Positions 14,081 to 25,199 are shown, counted from the stretch's first letter. The stretch: 50,361 bases of DNA from Cytidiella melzeri (GCA_022592445.1 JABYQR010000321.1:1-50361); one strand, 5' to 3'. The notes: generated from the letters alone by a model not told the origin. Made by a program: numbers and translations.

Positions 14081-14610
14081 TTGATGTCTGAGCTGCATCA
14101 CCCCTATTGGAACTGCCACAGATTGTGTTCTGACTGTAACTTCTGCATAGAGAGTAGTGGTTGTAAAACCTTGTGAACAAATTCAATGCAGTGCTTGCTG
14201 TCAATGCAACCATGCACTTTTCATGTCTGAACTGCCTCACCCCCATTGAAACTGCCACAGCTGTGACTCCTGTTTGGAACCCAGTGCTTGTGAAACTTTG
14301 TGGGCCAATTGAATGCATTGCTGGCTGCTGATGAAACCACATCCATCTGATATCTGCGCCACCTCACCCCCTTCAGAGCTGCCACAGGCTGTGTTCTGAT
14401 TGTAACTCCTGCTTATAGAGCAACTGGTGGTTGTGAAACTGTATAGAAGAATCAAAGGCAGTGCTTTATGGTGAAGCAACCACATCCTGTTGATGTCTGA
14501 ACTGCTTTAGCCCCATTAGAACTGCCACAGGCTATGTTCTGAATTTAATTCATCCTTAGAGAGCAACTCATGGTTTTGAAACTTTGTGCAACAATTTGAT
14601 GCAGTGCTTG

Positions 14611-15368
14611 TGTCACGGAGACAGAGCTCAACGTAGCAACTAGGGACACGGAGTGGAAGACGACGACGAGGTGGTGGCAGGCGTATAGCACAATGCTCTC
14701 ACCAACTATAAATCTTATGCAGGTATCTAGCCCAGTAAAGACCAAGTTAGTATTGGGTACTACCAGCTATGTAGTACAGAGGGGGTTTGCTTACCTAGCC
14801 CAGTAAAGACCAAGAGGTCGAGATGGGGGGCTAGGAGCGTACATGTAGCAGTATATATAGACTTCAGGGACCTGCGCACAGACCATGTTGAGGGCAGGCT
14901 TTGCAAGAAGCCGTGTGAACAAAGAACAAAAGAACTACCTAAAAGAGAACAATAGCTATTGTCTAGTCCTTGCCAAGAACTCTACCCGTGAGAGAATCTA
15001 TCTAAAAGGAGACCAACTATTGTATTCCATTCCCACACCTGTGAGAACATCCTTCCATAAAGAGAACAATAGGGAAAGAACAATAAGGAGCCCATGTGGA
15101 TGGTATCTATGACGTCAAACCCTAGCTATGGGCTGAGCCATGTGTCTGTAGCCATGTGGTCTTACTTAAGCTAAGTCACCTGCTAGTGTGACGTAGTAGC
15201 AAGTAATGTGACCGTGTGGAGCGTCTAAGCCACGTGATACGGGCGCTTAATAGACGTGCAAAGGAGTTTATGCATGAAAGGTTGCAACTGAGCTGCAGCC
15301 CGGAGTTTTACAGATAAAAACAAGAGGTAAATTGCGAAAATTAAGGGCTAGTCAGGCCATCCATGACA
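14611..15368 (-). repeat. 3' LTR of element C (758 bp)
   Basis: Reads TGTCATGG...CCGTGACA on the minus strand. It carries a CACGTG E-box-like site (15231-15236), a palindromic TATATATA (about 14852), the self-primer decamer (complement at 14815-14824) and two 20-nt repeats (14795-14814 and 14727-14746) bounding a 68-nt intron-like segment. On the opposite strand a 75-codon frame starts with ATG at 14885 and recurs in all C/D-type LTRs here. Confidence 0.93.
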
Positions 15369-15533
15369 TTACCCCCCTCCTAAAATTGAGCGTCCTCGCG
15401 AAGCATCACTGTGCTGTGGTGATAGAGGTCTTCTACCCGTCTACAGGGATTCAGCAGAATTGCCCCGATTGTCTAGTCAGAAGGATGCTAGGAAGTTTCT
15501 CCCCTTCTGGTGTCGTTGACTCGACGTTACCCG

Positions 15534-18500
15534 TCAGTGTGATGTTCTTGAGATATCCAGACCGATGTGTTTGCCTTCATCCCAGCTAAGATCGTATGTA
15601 GATGGATAGATCGTGCGAAGGAAAGCGGGGTCGGTCTGGGTATTGAATTCCCGAAAGTGCGAGCGGAGATCCGCGAAGAGTGAAGCTTTGATGACCCGGG
15701 GCGCTCCGGGGTTTGCTTTGTAGAAGTCGTCAATCGCTTCTTGACTATTCTCGAGGTTTTCTACTGGTTCCGAGCTATTGTGTCCGTCTGAATACCCTTC
15801 CCATTTGACTAGGAATTGTAGTTTCTTCCACCGTCCGTGTAGCCTGCTGTCTAGCACTTTCTCAACGACGTACTGCTCTTCTCCGTCTATGACGATAGGA
15901 TCAGGAGGTGGAGGTACGTCTTTGCCGTTGTCGTGCCAGGGACTTAGACGGTTGATATGGAAGACGGGGTGGATTCGGAGATAGCTGGGTAGATCGAGTT
16001 TGTAGTCAAGATCGCCGATACGCTCGATGACCTTGTACGGGCCGAGTTGTCGAGGACCAAGCTTAGGGGTAGCCTGGTGGATCTGGACGTTCTTAGCGTT
16101 CAGCCAGACCATGTCCCCTACTTGGAAGACGCGTGGAGAGCGCTTCTCAGACTCGTAAAGTTGCTTCATCTTTTCTTTGCTTAGACGAAGAGCTGCTTCG
16201 GTCTCTTTGCGTACTCGAGCCATATTGTCAAGGCGCTCATTGAGTGATGGGATATTGCTTCGCTTGCCGACTGGTATGGTGAAATCGGGGCGATATCCAT
16301 AGATGACCTCAAACGGTGTTTGTGAATTACCCGCATGTACTCGCGAGTTGAGTGCAAACTCAGCCGCCGGCAGATGATCGACCCAGTCGTCTTGTCGTTG
16401 CTGACAGAATAGACGCAGGTACTGTTCGATATCCTGGTTTTTGCGTTCGACTTTGCCATTTCCTTGCGGATGATAGGCGGTCGTAAAACCAGTCTCTATG
16501 CCTAAGCGGTGATAGAGCGCACGCATGAAGCGTGCTGCAAACTGGGGTCCTCGGTCAGAGAACACCTTCTTGGGAATGCCGTGAAGTCGAATACTTCTTT
16601 GTAATGTAGATCGGCAATCCCCTCAGCGTTAACCTTAGTGGTGGTGGGGATGATGTGCGTTTGATCAGAGTAATGGTCGACGTAGACCGCGATCGAATCA
16701 AATCCCTTAGAAGGCGGTAGCTGAGTGATGAGATCTACTCCGACGTGTTCCCAAGGTCCGGCCGGAGTTTCCTGAGGCTGTAGTACTGCTTTAGGGTGCG
16801 GAGCTGACTTATAGCGTTGACAGCGATCACAACCTAGTACGTAAGTCTCGATGAAGGCATTCATCTTTGGCCACCAATAGTGTCGTGAGACTAGCTCTAT
16901 GGTGCCGTGTTTGCCCGGATGACCAGCCGCGGGTGTGTCATGGCAAGATTTGACAATTTCGTGACGGAGCTCTTTGTTGTTAGGATGTAGAGTTTTCCCT
17001 TGTAGTAGATGAGTCCGTCACTCTCTTCCCATTCAAGTAAACCGCCGACAAGTTTGCGCAGACCCTTCTTTCGAAGGGTAGCAAGAGCTTGTGCGACTTC
17101 TGCTTCTTGTTCCGTGCATTCTCGGATCTTTGATTCGAGCGGAGAAGCAGTGGCGAGCGCACTGGTAGCGAGGATCCGGAAGTGTTCCGGTTTCAGTACC
17201 ACCTGATCCTTGTTGTCTTCTTCGTCCGTAACAGCGTGAGAGTGAAGACGAGAGAGAGGATCAGCGTGTATCATGGTACTACCGGGCTTGTGTACCAACA
17301 CAAAGTCAAAGTCAGCCAAGAGTAATGACCAACGTGCTTGACGTCGAGTGAGGTGTTGCGCAGTCTTCCAGTACTGCAGGTTTGCGTGATCTGTCCAGAT
17401 CTCAAACGGTTCCTTGAGCCCTTCAAGGTAGTGGCGCCAATCTTTGAGAGCCTTGGTGATGGCTAACATCTCCCGATCAAAGATTTTGTAGTTACGCTCG
17501 CTTCAGTCATAGATGCGGACCGGTAGGCAATAGGGTGGTAGAATCCATCTTCCTTGATTTCTGGGAGATGGTTCCACCGGTCGCATAGCCCAAGCATTGA
17601 CTTCTAGACGTGTAGGGAGTTCAGGGTCCCAGACTGCCAAGATAGGCTTAGTGGTAAAGGCCTTCTTTAGCAACGTGAAGGCAGTCTGTTGTGCTGGACC
17701 CCAGACAAATGGTACGTCCTTCTTAGTCAGGTCATGTAAAGGCCGTGTGTGCTTTGAGAAGTCCTGAATGAAGCGTCAGTAGAAGTTGGCAAACCCGATG
17801 AACCCTCTAACTTCTTTGAGGTTCTTGGGTGTGGGCCACGTAGAAACTGCTTGGACTTTGACAGGGTCCATAGCTACTTCGCCGGCGCGAATGATCAACC
17901 CGAGGTACTCAATCTCAGATTTCTCAAACTCGCACTTTTCCGGCCGGAGGTAGAGATCGTGCTGTTGAAGTCGCTCGAGGACTTCATGTACAACCTTGCG
18001 ATGCTCTGTCAGGTTGTTGCTCCAGATCAAGATGTCATCTAGATAGACAGCCACCTTGCCCTCAGCGACGAGGTCGGCGAAGATGTTGTCCATCAGAGCT
18101 TGGAAGGTAGCGGGTGAGTTCGTGAGACCGAAGAACATGACTTTAGGTTCGAAGAGTCCTCGGTTGGTAACGAACGCCGCTTTGTACTCATCTCCTTCTT
18201 TGATGCGGACATTGTGATATCCCCAACGAACATCGAATTTGGTGAAGATCTTTGCACCCTTGAGCTTGTTGATGATGTCGGTGGCAAGCGGTAGAGGGTA
18301 GCGGTTTGTCACAGTGATGTCGTTGAGTTTTCAATAGTCCTGAATAAGTCGGAGTTTGTTATCCTTCTTTTTGATGAAGAAGACCGGAGAAGCCATCGGA
18401 GACTTAGAAGGCGTAATGTAACCTTTTGATAGGTTCTCCTGAATGAACTTGTCAAGCTCGGCTTGTTCGTTCAGGGGCATAGGATAAACTTTCGATTTGA

Positions 18501-19237
18501 TGGTCTCAGGAGCGTCTGGTTTGAGATCAATCGAATGGTCCCAGGGCTGATGCTGGGGTAGCCGATTAGACTCTTCTTCAGAGAAGACTTTAGCGTGTCT
18601 GTGGTACTCTGATGGAACAATGTCTTCGAAGGAGCGCTGAGCTTTAGCTTCGTTTGCTTCGGCAGCAAGCTTAGTAGAGTAGGTGAAGCCGGCCATACAC
18701 CAGACTTCGTCAGTGGTGTCTTGGATAATACCGGCTTTGACCCACTGTCTACGTTCTTTGCGGTTACCATCAACCTTCTGGAAAGGTTTCAGGAGATTCT
18801 TCCGAGCCGCTCGGAATTGTCATTTCTCCTTTTTCCCAGTTAACGGTAGGGTTTACGCGCTTGAGCCATGGTAGCCCAAGAATGACGTCTTCTGGACCTA
18901 AGTCCGTGACGAGAAACTCTGCCTTTTCCGTGTGATCTCCGACTGTGAGTGTAAGGCGAACGAAGTGCGTTAATCCGCCAGCTTTATTCTTAGTTCCGTC
19001 AATGTTATGCAATGAGATAACCCTTTCGAGCGGGTGCTGAATAATCTTATGCTTCTTGATGAACTGGTGACTGATGAATAAAGCCGTAGCTCCTGAATCG
19101 ATCATAGCAGGAACGCGAATGCTTCTATTCAGACCTTTAACTAGTACATGTACACGGAATGAGATGACAACCGATCTAGCGACGATATAGTACACGAGGA
19201 GATAGTAGACGAGGGGCAGGGGATAGACTTTGTACAC
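15534..19237 (-). pseudogene. Element C pol: protease, RT, RNase H, integrase, chromodomain (several breaks)
   Basis: Reading leftward: retropepsin with MIDSGATALFIS (18770-19237); pre-RT and RT N-part (18331-18696, [15 protein letters not shown]); RT core with YLDD (17776-18312); RNase H and linker (16897-17469, IWTDHANLQYWKTAQHLTRR); integrase zinc finger CDRCQ and core VDLITQLPPSKGF (16502-16864); integrase DDE (SDRGPQFA, GNGKVERKN) and chromodomain (15534-16565). In-frame TGA codons at 18333-18331 and 17778-17776 sit where relatives have or imply CGA (Arg), so both fit CpG C-to-T change. Single-base losses are near 17500 and 16595. In the chromodomain the conserved Trp of the NSWEP motif is Ser (TCG, 15773-15771), which would remove an aromatic-cage residue. 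Confidence 0.9.
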
Positions 19238-19305
19238 GAAGACGACGAGGCAGAAGACGAGAGGAATGAGGACGGGGTATCAGGGGACTCGCAGCTGCGG
19301 CTGTG

Positions 19306-20784
19306 TCACGAGTCCTTTTCAAAAAACCGCGTTGATTTTGGCCGCCATTTCGTCCATTTGCTTCTTCTGAAGCTCCAACATGTCCTTGAGGGCAGCAATT
19401 TTAGCATCCTTGTCGTCGGATGCGTCTTGCTTTGTTGTGGCGGCAGTCGACGAGGTCGACAGGTGGCCGCAACTTTCTGTCCTTTAGGAACGCCTTGAAG
19501 CCTTTTCAGGCAAACAGACCCCCAGTGACCGGTACCTCCGCAGTGGTTGCAAACCGGGTCCTCTGGGTGCTTAGAGTCCCTTTTCTTGTGGCTCTCAGAA
19601 CCACAAACCGAGCAGCGCTTGCTCATCTCCTTCTTCCATTTCTGGAAGATCTCCTGTTTGCCTAGCCCCGCAAAGAGCGCATCAAACGAGGCGGAGAAAC
19701 GAGAGGCGTCGATCTCCATCGCATTGGGATCACGGAACGCTTGCTGGTGGGACTTGCCATGTCCCGAGGAACTGTCCACCATGACTTTTCCAGTGCTGTT
19801 GCGTAGATCCGCTAGCTGAGCGTCTACTGCTCTGCACTGGTCCTTCAGTGCATCGTAAGTTGTAGCGCGGGTCTGGAAGTAAGAGACGCGCTGAAGGTAT
19901 TCCGTACTCAAGCTCGACTTGAGACGGTCGAAAAGGTCCTGCTGGCTCCAGCCAGTGCGAGGGGCCCAGGTCTCGAACTCCGAGATGTGGGCGGCGAATG
20001 TCTTGTTACCCTGCTTCATGCCGGTAACCTTAGTCTTGGCCTCCATGACCGCGTCAATAGGCTCAAACTTTGCCTTGAAGGCCTCGATAAACGTGTCCCA
20101 GTCATTTCCAAATGCTGGTTTGCTATTGGCCAACTCCTCGATGTGAGGGCGAGCCCAGTCGGCAGCGTCGTCCTGCATAAACGACAAGGCGCTGGTGATG
20201 AGTTTGTGAGGATCGAAGATCCTCGCGCCATTGTTGTCCACTCGGACCTGGCCTTGCGCGTCTTGCTGGAAGAACACTTTTCCTTGATTTTGCGCCCATA
20301 CTATGAACGCGTGGCGGAAGAGCCGGGCTTCCGACAAGGTTTTCCCCTTGAAGGAGACTGGTTTCTCGACGATGCTTCTTTCCCGAGAAACGTGGGTAGC
20401 AGCGGCAACCGCCGGTGCCTGTGCAGCTGCAAGTGCAGCCACCTGATTGGTAAGGTCTACCATCTTTTGTGTCAGGACGCCTAACATATTTAAGACATCT
20501 TGCTGGCTCAGGTTGGCAACTGGGGCAGCAGGGGCAGCAGGGGCGGCGGGCTGATTGGGATCCATGTCTTGTGATGTAATGAGGCGTAGGTTTTCTTCGT
20601 TGGGTGTCTGGTGCTGTCCGGCGTAGTATTCGCTATTGACCGCTTCTGTTGGGTCTGCCTGAGTGTACCGATTTGGGCACGGTTGTTCGTCACACTCGTA
20701 GAATATGCCTTCGTAGAAGTGGTCGTCTGTGACCGTGCTCGAATCGAAGAAGTGTATATAATTTTCGCAAGACGTGGTGGGCAA
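19306..20784 (-). CDS. Element C gag (nucleocapsid-type zinc knuckles)
   Basis: The frame is open from about 20800, but the first ATG is at 20565 (MDPNQ), which I take as the start because equivalent ATGs begin the same region in D (31012) and E (37447). It has an Ala/Pro-rich stretch, then a Gag/capsid-like domain (SRERSIVEKPVSFKGKT, FRHAFIVWAQNQG, DPHKLITSALSFM, FEAFKAKFEPIDAV-like), then MEIDASRFSA and two Cys/His boxes: CSVCGSESH and canonical CNHCGGTGHWGSVC (CX2CX4HX4C). A one-base loss near 19460 shifts the C-terminus away from the Lys/Ala-rich coiled end seen in D (KDMLDIQKKQMDEMAAKINAV). The upstream in-frame part (PCPNRY motif) is conserved but ATG-less. Confidence 0.88.
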   Translation of the reverse strand: MPTTSCENYIHFFDSSTVTDDHFYEGIFYECDEQPCPNRYTQADPTEAVNSEYYAGQHQTPNEENLRLITSQDMDPNQPAAPAAPAAPVANLSQQDVLNMLGVLTQKMVDLTNQVAALAAAQAPAVAAATHVSRERSIVEKPVSFKGKTLSEARLFRHAFIVWAQNQGKVFFQQDAQGQVRVDNNGARIFDPHKLITSALSFMQDDAADWARPHIEELANSKPAFGNDWDTFIEAFKAKFEPIDAVMEAKTKVTGMKQGNKTFAAHISEFETWAPRTGWSQQDLFDRLKSSLSTEYLQRVSYFQTRATTYDALKDQCRAVDAQLADLRNSTGKVMVDSSSGHGKSHQQAFRDPNAMEIDASRFSASFDALFAGLGKQEIFQKWKKEMSKRCSVCGSESHKKRDSKHPEDPVCNHCGGTGHWGSVCLKRLQGVPKGQKVAATCRPRRLPPQQSKTHPTTRMLKLLPSRTCWSFRRSKWTKWRPKSTRFFEKDS

Positions 20785-20799
20785 AAACTTGTGGACTGT

Positions 20800-21528
20800 C
20801 TAGATCCACTCAAAGTAGCTATCACTATTGACTACGTTAAGTTGTGCTAGAACTCTATCGTAGTTTTTACGAAGCTGCTTGAAAGAAACTTTCCCAATTG
20901 CTTTGCAACCCCAGTCTAGGAGCTGCCACTCGCGGTCTGCTGTGACAGGTGCAAGATCGTCGACTCGGTTGAGGAAATGATTAACCTTGTTGACGAGGTG
21001 GAGCAGGGCACGACGGTGGTCGGGGTTGGCGCGGTTCAGGAGTTCTTCAAGCTCTGTGAGAGCTTGCAAGCGAGTGCGGACGGTGGTAAGTTTTGGCTTG
21101 AAAATGCCTACGAGATCAACCGGTGACAACTTCTTGAAGTCGATCAGCACCGGCTTTGGTGCAGCGGGGGCGGGAGTTGGTGCAGGAAGCTTTGCTAGTC
21201 GCTCTGCAAAGGTGAGCTTGTGGGTCTGTTGCTCAGCTAAGGTGCGGTCACGCTCCTCAGCAGCTCGTTCTCCGTATGCTCGTGCAGAGGCGCGGAGTTG
21301 GCGATTTTCCTCGTATGAGGGGACGGTGAGGGTGATGCCTTTAACAGGCGGCTTCTTGGACACGTACTTTGCAACAGTGACCAGGTCCTTGTCAGACCAA
21401 CGATGAGGTTGACCACTCTTGCGCTTTTCAGCGAGAGCGTCGAGGAAAGATGGTGGAAGACTCCTCTTGAGCTGAGGCTCTGTGGTAGGGAGGGTCTTGG
21501 AGAAATAGGGGCGCGTGTCTTTAGGCAC
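20800..21528 (-). CDS. ORF0: conserved methionine-free protein upstream of gag (element C)
   Basis: An open frame of about 242 codons with no ATG in it. It is counted here from a GTG in the conserved context TTAGTGCC(T/G)AAAGA. It has homologues in D (30050-30778) and E (37762-38520). Shared blocks are a basic N-terminus VPK(D/E), a Trp/Tyr-Lys segment (QPHRWSDKDL), LIDFKKLSPVDLVGIFKPKL near the middle, and C-terminal REWQLLDWGCKAIG...LRKNY. It is rich in Lys, Arg, Leu, Ala and Pro, with a helical charged centre and no membrane segment. I do not recognise the family. Stop TAG at 20802-20800. Translation would need a non-AUG start, or a spliced start I cannot see. Confidence 0.7.
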   Translation of the reverse strand: MPKDTRPYFSKTLPTTEPQLKRSLPPSFLDALAEKRKSGQPHRWSDKDLVTVAKYVSKKPPVKGITLTVPSYEENRQLRASARAYGERAAEERDRTLAEQQTHKLTFAERLAKLPAPTPAPAAPKPVLIDFKKLSPVDLVGIFKPKLTTVRTRLQALTELEELLNRANPDHRRALLHLVNKVNHFLNRVDDLAPVTADREWQLLDWGCKAIGKVSFKQLRKNYDRVLAQLNVVNSDSYFEWI

Positions 21529-21662
21529 TAAACAACGCGCAGGGGGTAGAAACGGACGACGTAAGCGTAGCTCAACGGTATGAAGAGACCGGAGACGTAC
21601 TCGTCAAACAGGAATAAACTTTTTTAAACGTTGGCAATGGGGGAACCCAGGGTTTCACAACG

Positions 21663-21672
21663 ATCTCAACCT
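21663..21672 (-). promoter_or_regulatory. Primer-binding site of element C (self-priming type)
   Basis: Two bases after the 5' LTR the minus strand reads AGGTTGAGAT. It pairs with the LTR decamer ATCTCGACCT (21888-21879) except for one G-U wobble, again at a CpG-to-TpG position. In D and E the match is perfect. Confidence 0.75.
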
Positions 21673-21674
21673 AA

Positions 21675-22431
21675 TGTCACGGAGACAGAGCTCAACGTAG
21701 CAACTAGGGACACGGAGTGGAAGACGACGACGAGGTGGTGGCAGGCGTATAGCACAATGCTCTCACCAACTATAAACCTTATGCAGGTATCTAGCCCAGT
21801 AAAGACCAAGTTAGTATTGGGTACTACCAGCTATGTAGTACAGAGGGGGTTTGCTTACCTAGCCCAGTAAAGACCAAGAGGTCGAGATGGGGGCTAGGAG
21901 CGTACATGTAGCAGTATATATAGACTTCAGGGACCTGCACACAGACCATGTTGAGGGCAGGCTTTGCAAGAAGCCGTGTGAACAAAGAACAAAAGAACTA
22001 CCTAAAAGAGAACAATAGCTATTGTCTAGTCCTTGCCAAGAACTCTACCCGTGAGAGAATCTATTTAAAAGGAGACCAACTATTGTATTCCATTCCCACA
22101 CCTGTGAGAACATCCTTCCATAAAGAGAACAATAGGGAAAGAACAATAAGGAGCCCATGTGGATGGTATCTATGACGTCAAACCCTAGCTATGGGCTGAG
22201 CCATGTGTGTGTAGCCATGTGGTCTTACTTAAGCTAAGTCACCTGCTAGTGTGACGTAGTAGCAAGTAATGTGACCGTGTGGAGCGTCTAAGCCACGTGA
22301 TACGGGCGCTTAATAGACGTGCAAAGGAGTTTATGCATGAAAGGTTGCAACTGAGCTGCAGCCCGGAGTTTTACAGATAAAAACAAGAGGTAAATTGCGA
22401 AAATTAAGGGCTAGTCAGGCCATCCATGACA
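21675..22431 (-). repeat. 5' LTR of element C (757 bp)
   Basis: Same structure as the 3' LTR: TATATATA, decamer complement at 21879-21888, 20-nt repeats at 21859-21878 and 21791-21810, intron-like segment 21858-21791 on the minus strand. Followed directly by target-site copy GCTTG. Confidence 0.93.
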
Positions 22432-23497
22432 GCTTGCTGCCGATGCAACTATGTCCTGTTGATGTCTGAACTGCCTTGCCCCCATTGGAACTGCCGCAGG
22501 CTGTGTTCTGATTGTAACTCCTGCTTGGAGAGCAACTAACAGTTGTCAAACTTGGTGGAACAATCAGATACAGTACTCACTTCTTATGCAGCCACAGATT
22601 TACATTGTCCAAGAATGTAGGGGTTGAGAACTTGCAGTCAGCTTCCAAAGTACTGGTAATTCTTGCTCAGAGCCTATACTATGTGTGGCATGTCTTCTAA
22701 TTGTATTCCTTGTTCAGAGAGCAAGCAATGTCTGTAGATTGCTGCACATGTACCTGACCAGAATTTGACATCATTTGCCAGCAGGAGTGGAGTTTGTATC
22801 TGAGGCTGGATGCCGTTTCTCAGTAGACTGGCCATAACTTGCTCAATTCCACTTCAATTGACAGAATGTTTGTACCAGAATGTTGCCACAAGACAGGGCT
22901 ATGCAATGGTGTATGTTATGTATGGATTTGTACCCATATGCAGCCTGTAGAAATTAAAAACTGCATTTTGGTTGCAAAGGTGATCTGATACAAAATGATA
23001 AAGGGCTGATAACAAGGCCAGTGTGATGCCATCAGCTGTATTCATTGTTTTGTTGTTGAGACTGTTACTGTCTGTATTCTGCCATCAAATTCCCACACTT
23101 TGGGGGACAAAAAGGTCACATCTGAAAAGGCATCAATGTGCTGGAGCACACTGCAACAATTGTTTATCATTCTTCAGAAACTGTAACTGTTGATGCAACA
23201 AAAAAATTCATGTGCCCCCAAAATATAGGAGTTGGGAATGTCCTCTCAGAACCAACTTCCAGACAAAGTTCAATGTGGCCTGTTGATGTTTGAACAGCCT
23301 CATACTCATGAGAACTGACACAGGTTGTGTTCTTATGGCAAATCTTGCTCAGAAAGCAACTAATGATTGTGGAACTTCGCCAAACAATCAGTTGCAGTGC
23401 CCACTGCTGATGCAACAAGAAAATCTCTGTCCCCCAAAAATATAGGAGTTAGAAATGTCTTGTCAGAATGAGCTCCCAAAACACTGGTAATCCTTGC

Positions 23498-23947
23498 TCA
23501 GAGAGCCAATAATGGCTGTGGATTCCTGTACAAGATTTGCAAATTGGTATACATGTTTACTATAGATTTGTTTGCCTGGCCAGGATGTGACATCCTATTG
23601 CTCTTGTGACAGTAAGTACAAGGGTGGTGTCCTTGATAGCAAGAGAGATCTTTCTGGGACTTACAATGCAGACCACTCTTACGCGCACAGCTAGAGGTGT
23701 TTGAGGTCCTGATTGATGTCCCTACCACATCAGGTAACATAATTGCTACCATGTGCATTTTTAAGAGCAACTCACTCCCTGTTGCAGTATCCTGATAACT
23801 CTTGAGTTTCAGATCAATCTTCACCACTGCATTTAGCTTCTCAACATTGTGTCTCATCTCTGCTTTGTTGTGTAGCACACTTAGCAGTGCCCTTGCAAGC
23901 TCAGTGCAGTGCCGATGCAACACACTTGTCTCAGCACATCTCCACAC
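23498..23947 (-). CDS. Hypothetical protein fragment, about 150 codons
   Basis: The minus-strand frame reads WRCAETSVLHRHCTELARAL, then a helical charged segment (KAEMRHNVEKLNAVVKIDLK) and a Cys/His cluster (HPCTYCHKSNR). It is open a little further upstream (RLFLDIVW). Composition looks protein-like, but I recognise no family. It overlaps degenerate repeat sequence at its 3' end, so it may be a relic. Confidence 0.3.
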   Translation of the reverse strand: MWRCAETSVLHRHCTELARALLSVLHNKAEMRHNVEKLNAVVKIDLKLKSYQDTATGSELLLKMHMVAIMLPDVVGTSIRTSNTSSCARKSGLHCKSQKDLSCYQGHHPCTYCHKSNRMSHPGQANKSIVNMYTNLQILYRNPQPLLAL

Positions 23948-24406
23948 AATATCCAGGAATAACCTCTAGCATGCTTGGCACTGTGCCTTAACACCTATTC
24001 TACAAGCAAAACTGCAATGCAATCGCAAAGCACATGAGTCACCCGGGCAACACCATCTCACAAAGGTGCTGCCAAGTGCCCCGCCTAACAAAATGGAGAT
24101 GAAAGACAACAGTGTTGACATCAACAGGACACATGGAATAAAATTTGGGAGCTAGCCTGTTTCTTAACACACTTGGTAATGATAAATCAGTGGAACAACA
24201 CAGCCTTTGACCATCAGATCTCCCAGTAGTACATGTCTTCCAGACAGGAGCTGGTATCATACATTTCCAATACTGGAAACATGCAAATTTGTTTGGTTCA
24301 TCAGCACTGCACATGAGCCACAGAACATATAAAGTCCCTAACCTTCATCCTTGTATCTCATACCACCATTTTTCTACCCCAGTACTCCTTTGTTGCCTCA
24401 GGCCTT

Positions 24407-25045
24407 TTGATTGCTTCAGTGCTGGTCAGTAAGTACATCAGTGTCCATGTTGCACTCACCTTGGGTCACTATATTGAAACTCTCTCGCAGCTAGCAGTCT
24501 GCCTGAACCTTTTTCAAACCACCCTTCCACATCCAAGTTGTATACTATTCATGCGGTGCTCAACCTCTCTCATTTGGTTTGCAACCATTGTCACCATTGC
24601 ATTCCATACAGTGATTGTGTCTGCCACCCCATCCTGCAGTAGACAATACCACTGTTCAATTGCTTCCAGGAACAAGTTGGAGGGACGAGGCCAAGAAATA
24701 GGATACTTCCCCTCACAACCCTCAGGTGACTTTCCCAGTCTGCATGTTGTACAATCATTTTATCTCACCAAACATGTAGTGCAACAACAAACTGTAGACT
24801 TAAAGGCACTTTCACAGGCCGTATTAGCGCAATTGCCAAATGCAAACCTCTCTAAGGAACACAGAAAAGTTCTTGAGAAGCTGGCAAATGAATCCTATGT
24901 CCGTGGGGAGTGGGGGCTCGAAGACAAGACAGCCTTATTGGAAGCAATACACGCCATAGCAAACAACATTGTCTTGAAGCCAAAAGTTTGGACTTTAGTG
25001 AATGAGCACCATGTGTTTCTGGTGAATAGACCACAGTCAGACTAG
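24407..25045 (+). CDS. Hypothetical protein, up to 212 codons
   Basis: The frame is counted from a TTG; the first in-frame ATG is near 24552. The N-terminal part has a hydrophobic stretch (IWFATIVTIAFHTVIVSA) that could be a membrane or signal segment. The C-terminal half (LKALSQAVLAQLPNANLS, ALLEAIHAIANNIVLKP) is helical and ends RPQSD with stop at 25045. A TATA-like catataaag lies near 24328. No family recognised. It lies inside the spacer of the inverted repeat and could be cargo or a host exon. Confidence 0.35.
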   Translation: MIASVLVSKYISVHVALTLGHYIETLSQLAVCLNLFQTTLPHPSCILFMRCSTSLIWFATIVTIAFHTVIVSATPSCSRQYHCSIASRNKLEGRGQEIGYFPSQPSGDFPSLHVVQSFYLTKHVVQQQTVDLKALSQAVLAQLPNANLSKEHRKVLEKLANESYVRGEWGLEDKTALLEAIHAIANNIVLKPKVWTLVNEHHVFLVNRPQSD

Positions 25046-25199
25046 GCAGGTCATGACATTGAGGTCAAGCAGGGAGCAAACAAGATGGGGAGACGGGTGA
25101 CAGGAGGTGCAGTTGTAACACAGTGTTTCCCAAAAATATGAGTTTTGTGGTTGGAGAGAACAAGTGACCTGATGGTGCAGATTTATGAGTGCTCAGCCT

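Larger units (their letters stand above)
14611..22431 (-). mobile_element. Ty3/Gypsy chromovirus element C, complete with both LTRs
   Basis: Flanked by 5-bp target-site duplications GCTTG (14606-14610 and 22432-22436). On the minus strand the order is 5' LTR, primer-binding site, ORF0, gag, protease, RT, RNase H, integrase, chromodomain, polypurine tract (ttaggaggggggtaa, about 15369-15385), 3' LTR. The two LTRs differ at about five visible positions in 757 bp, so insertion is recent. Pol nevertheless carries stops and frameshifts; this copy was probably mobilised in trans or mutated after insertion. Confidence 0.95.
14081..23105 (-). repeat. Left arm of a large inverted repeat, split by element C
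   Basis: Without element C (14611-22431 plus one target-site copy), the arm 14081-14610/22432-23105 is the reverse complement of 25275-26480. Stretches I compared, such as 14221-14390 against 26175-26340 and 22432-22760 against 25600-25930, are identical. Identity falls off inside about 23105. At 14081 the arm abuts the tail of copy 1, which is broken there. Confidence 0.85.

Noticed and set aside
12611..14485. Several open frames of 60-110 codons in the tandem repeat blocks
   Set aside because: They follow the repeat period, occur in several frames and both orientations, and have no family resemblance; treated as by-products of the repeat.
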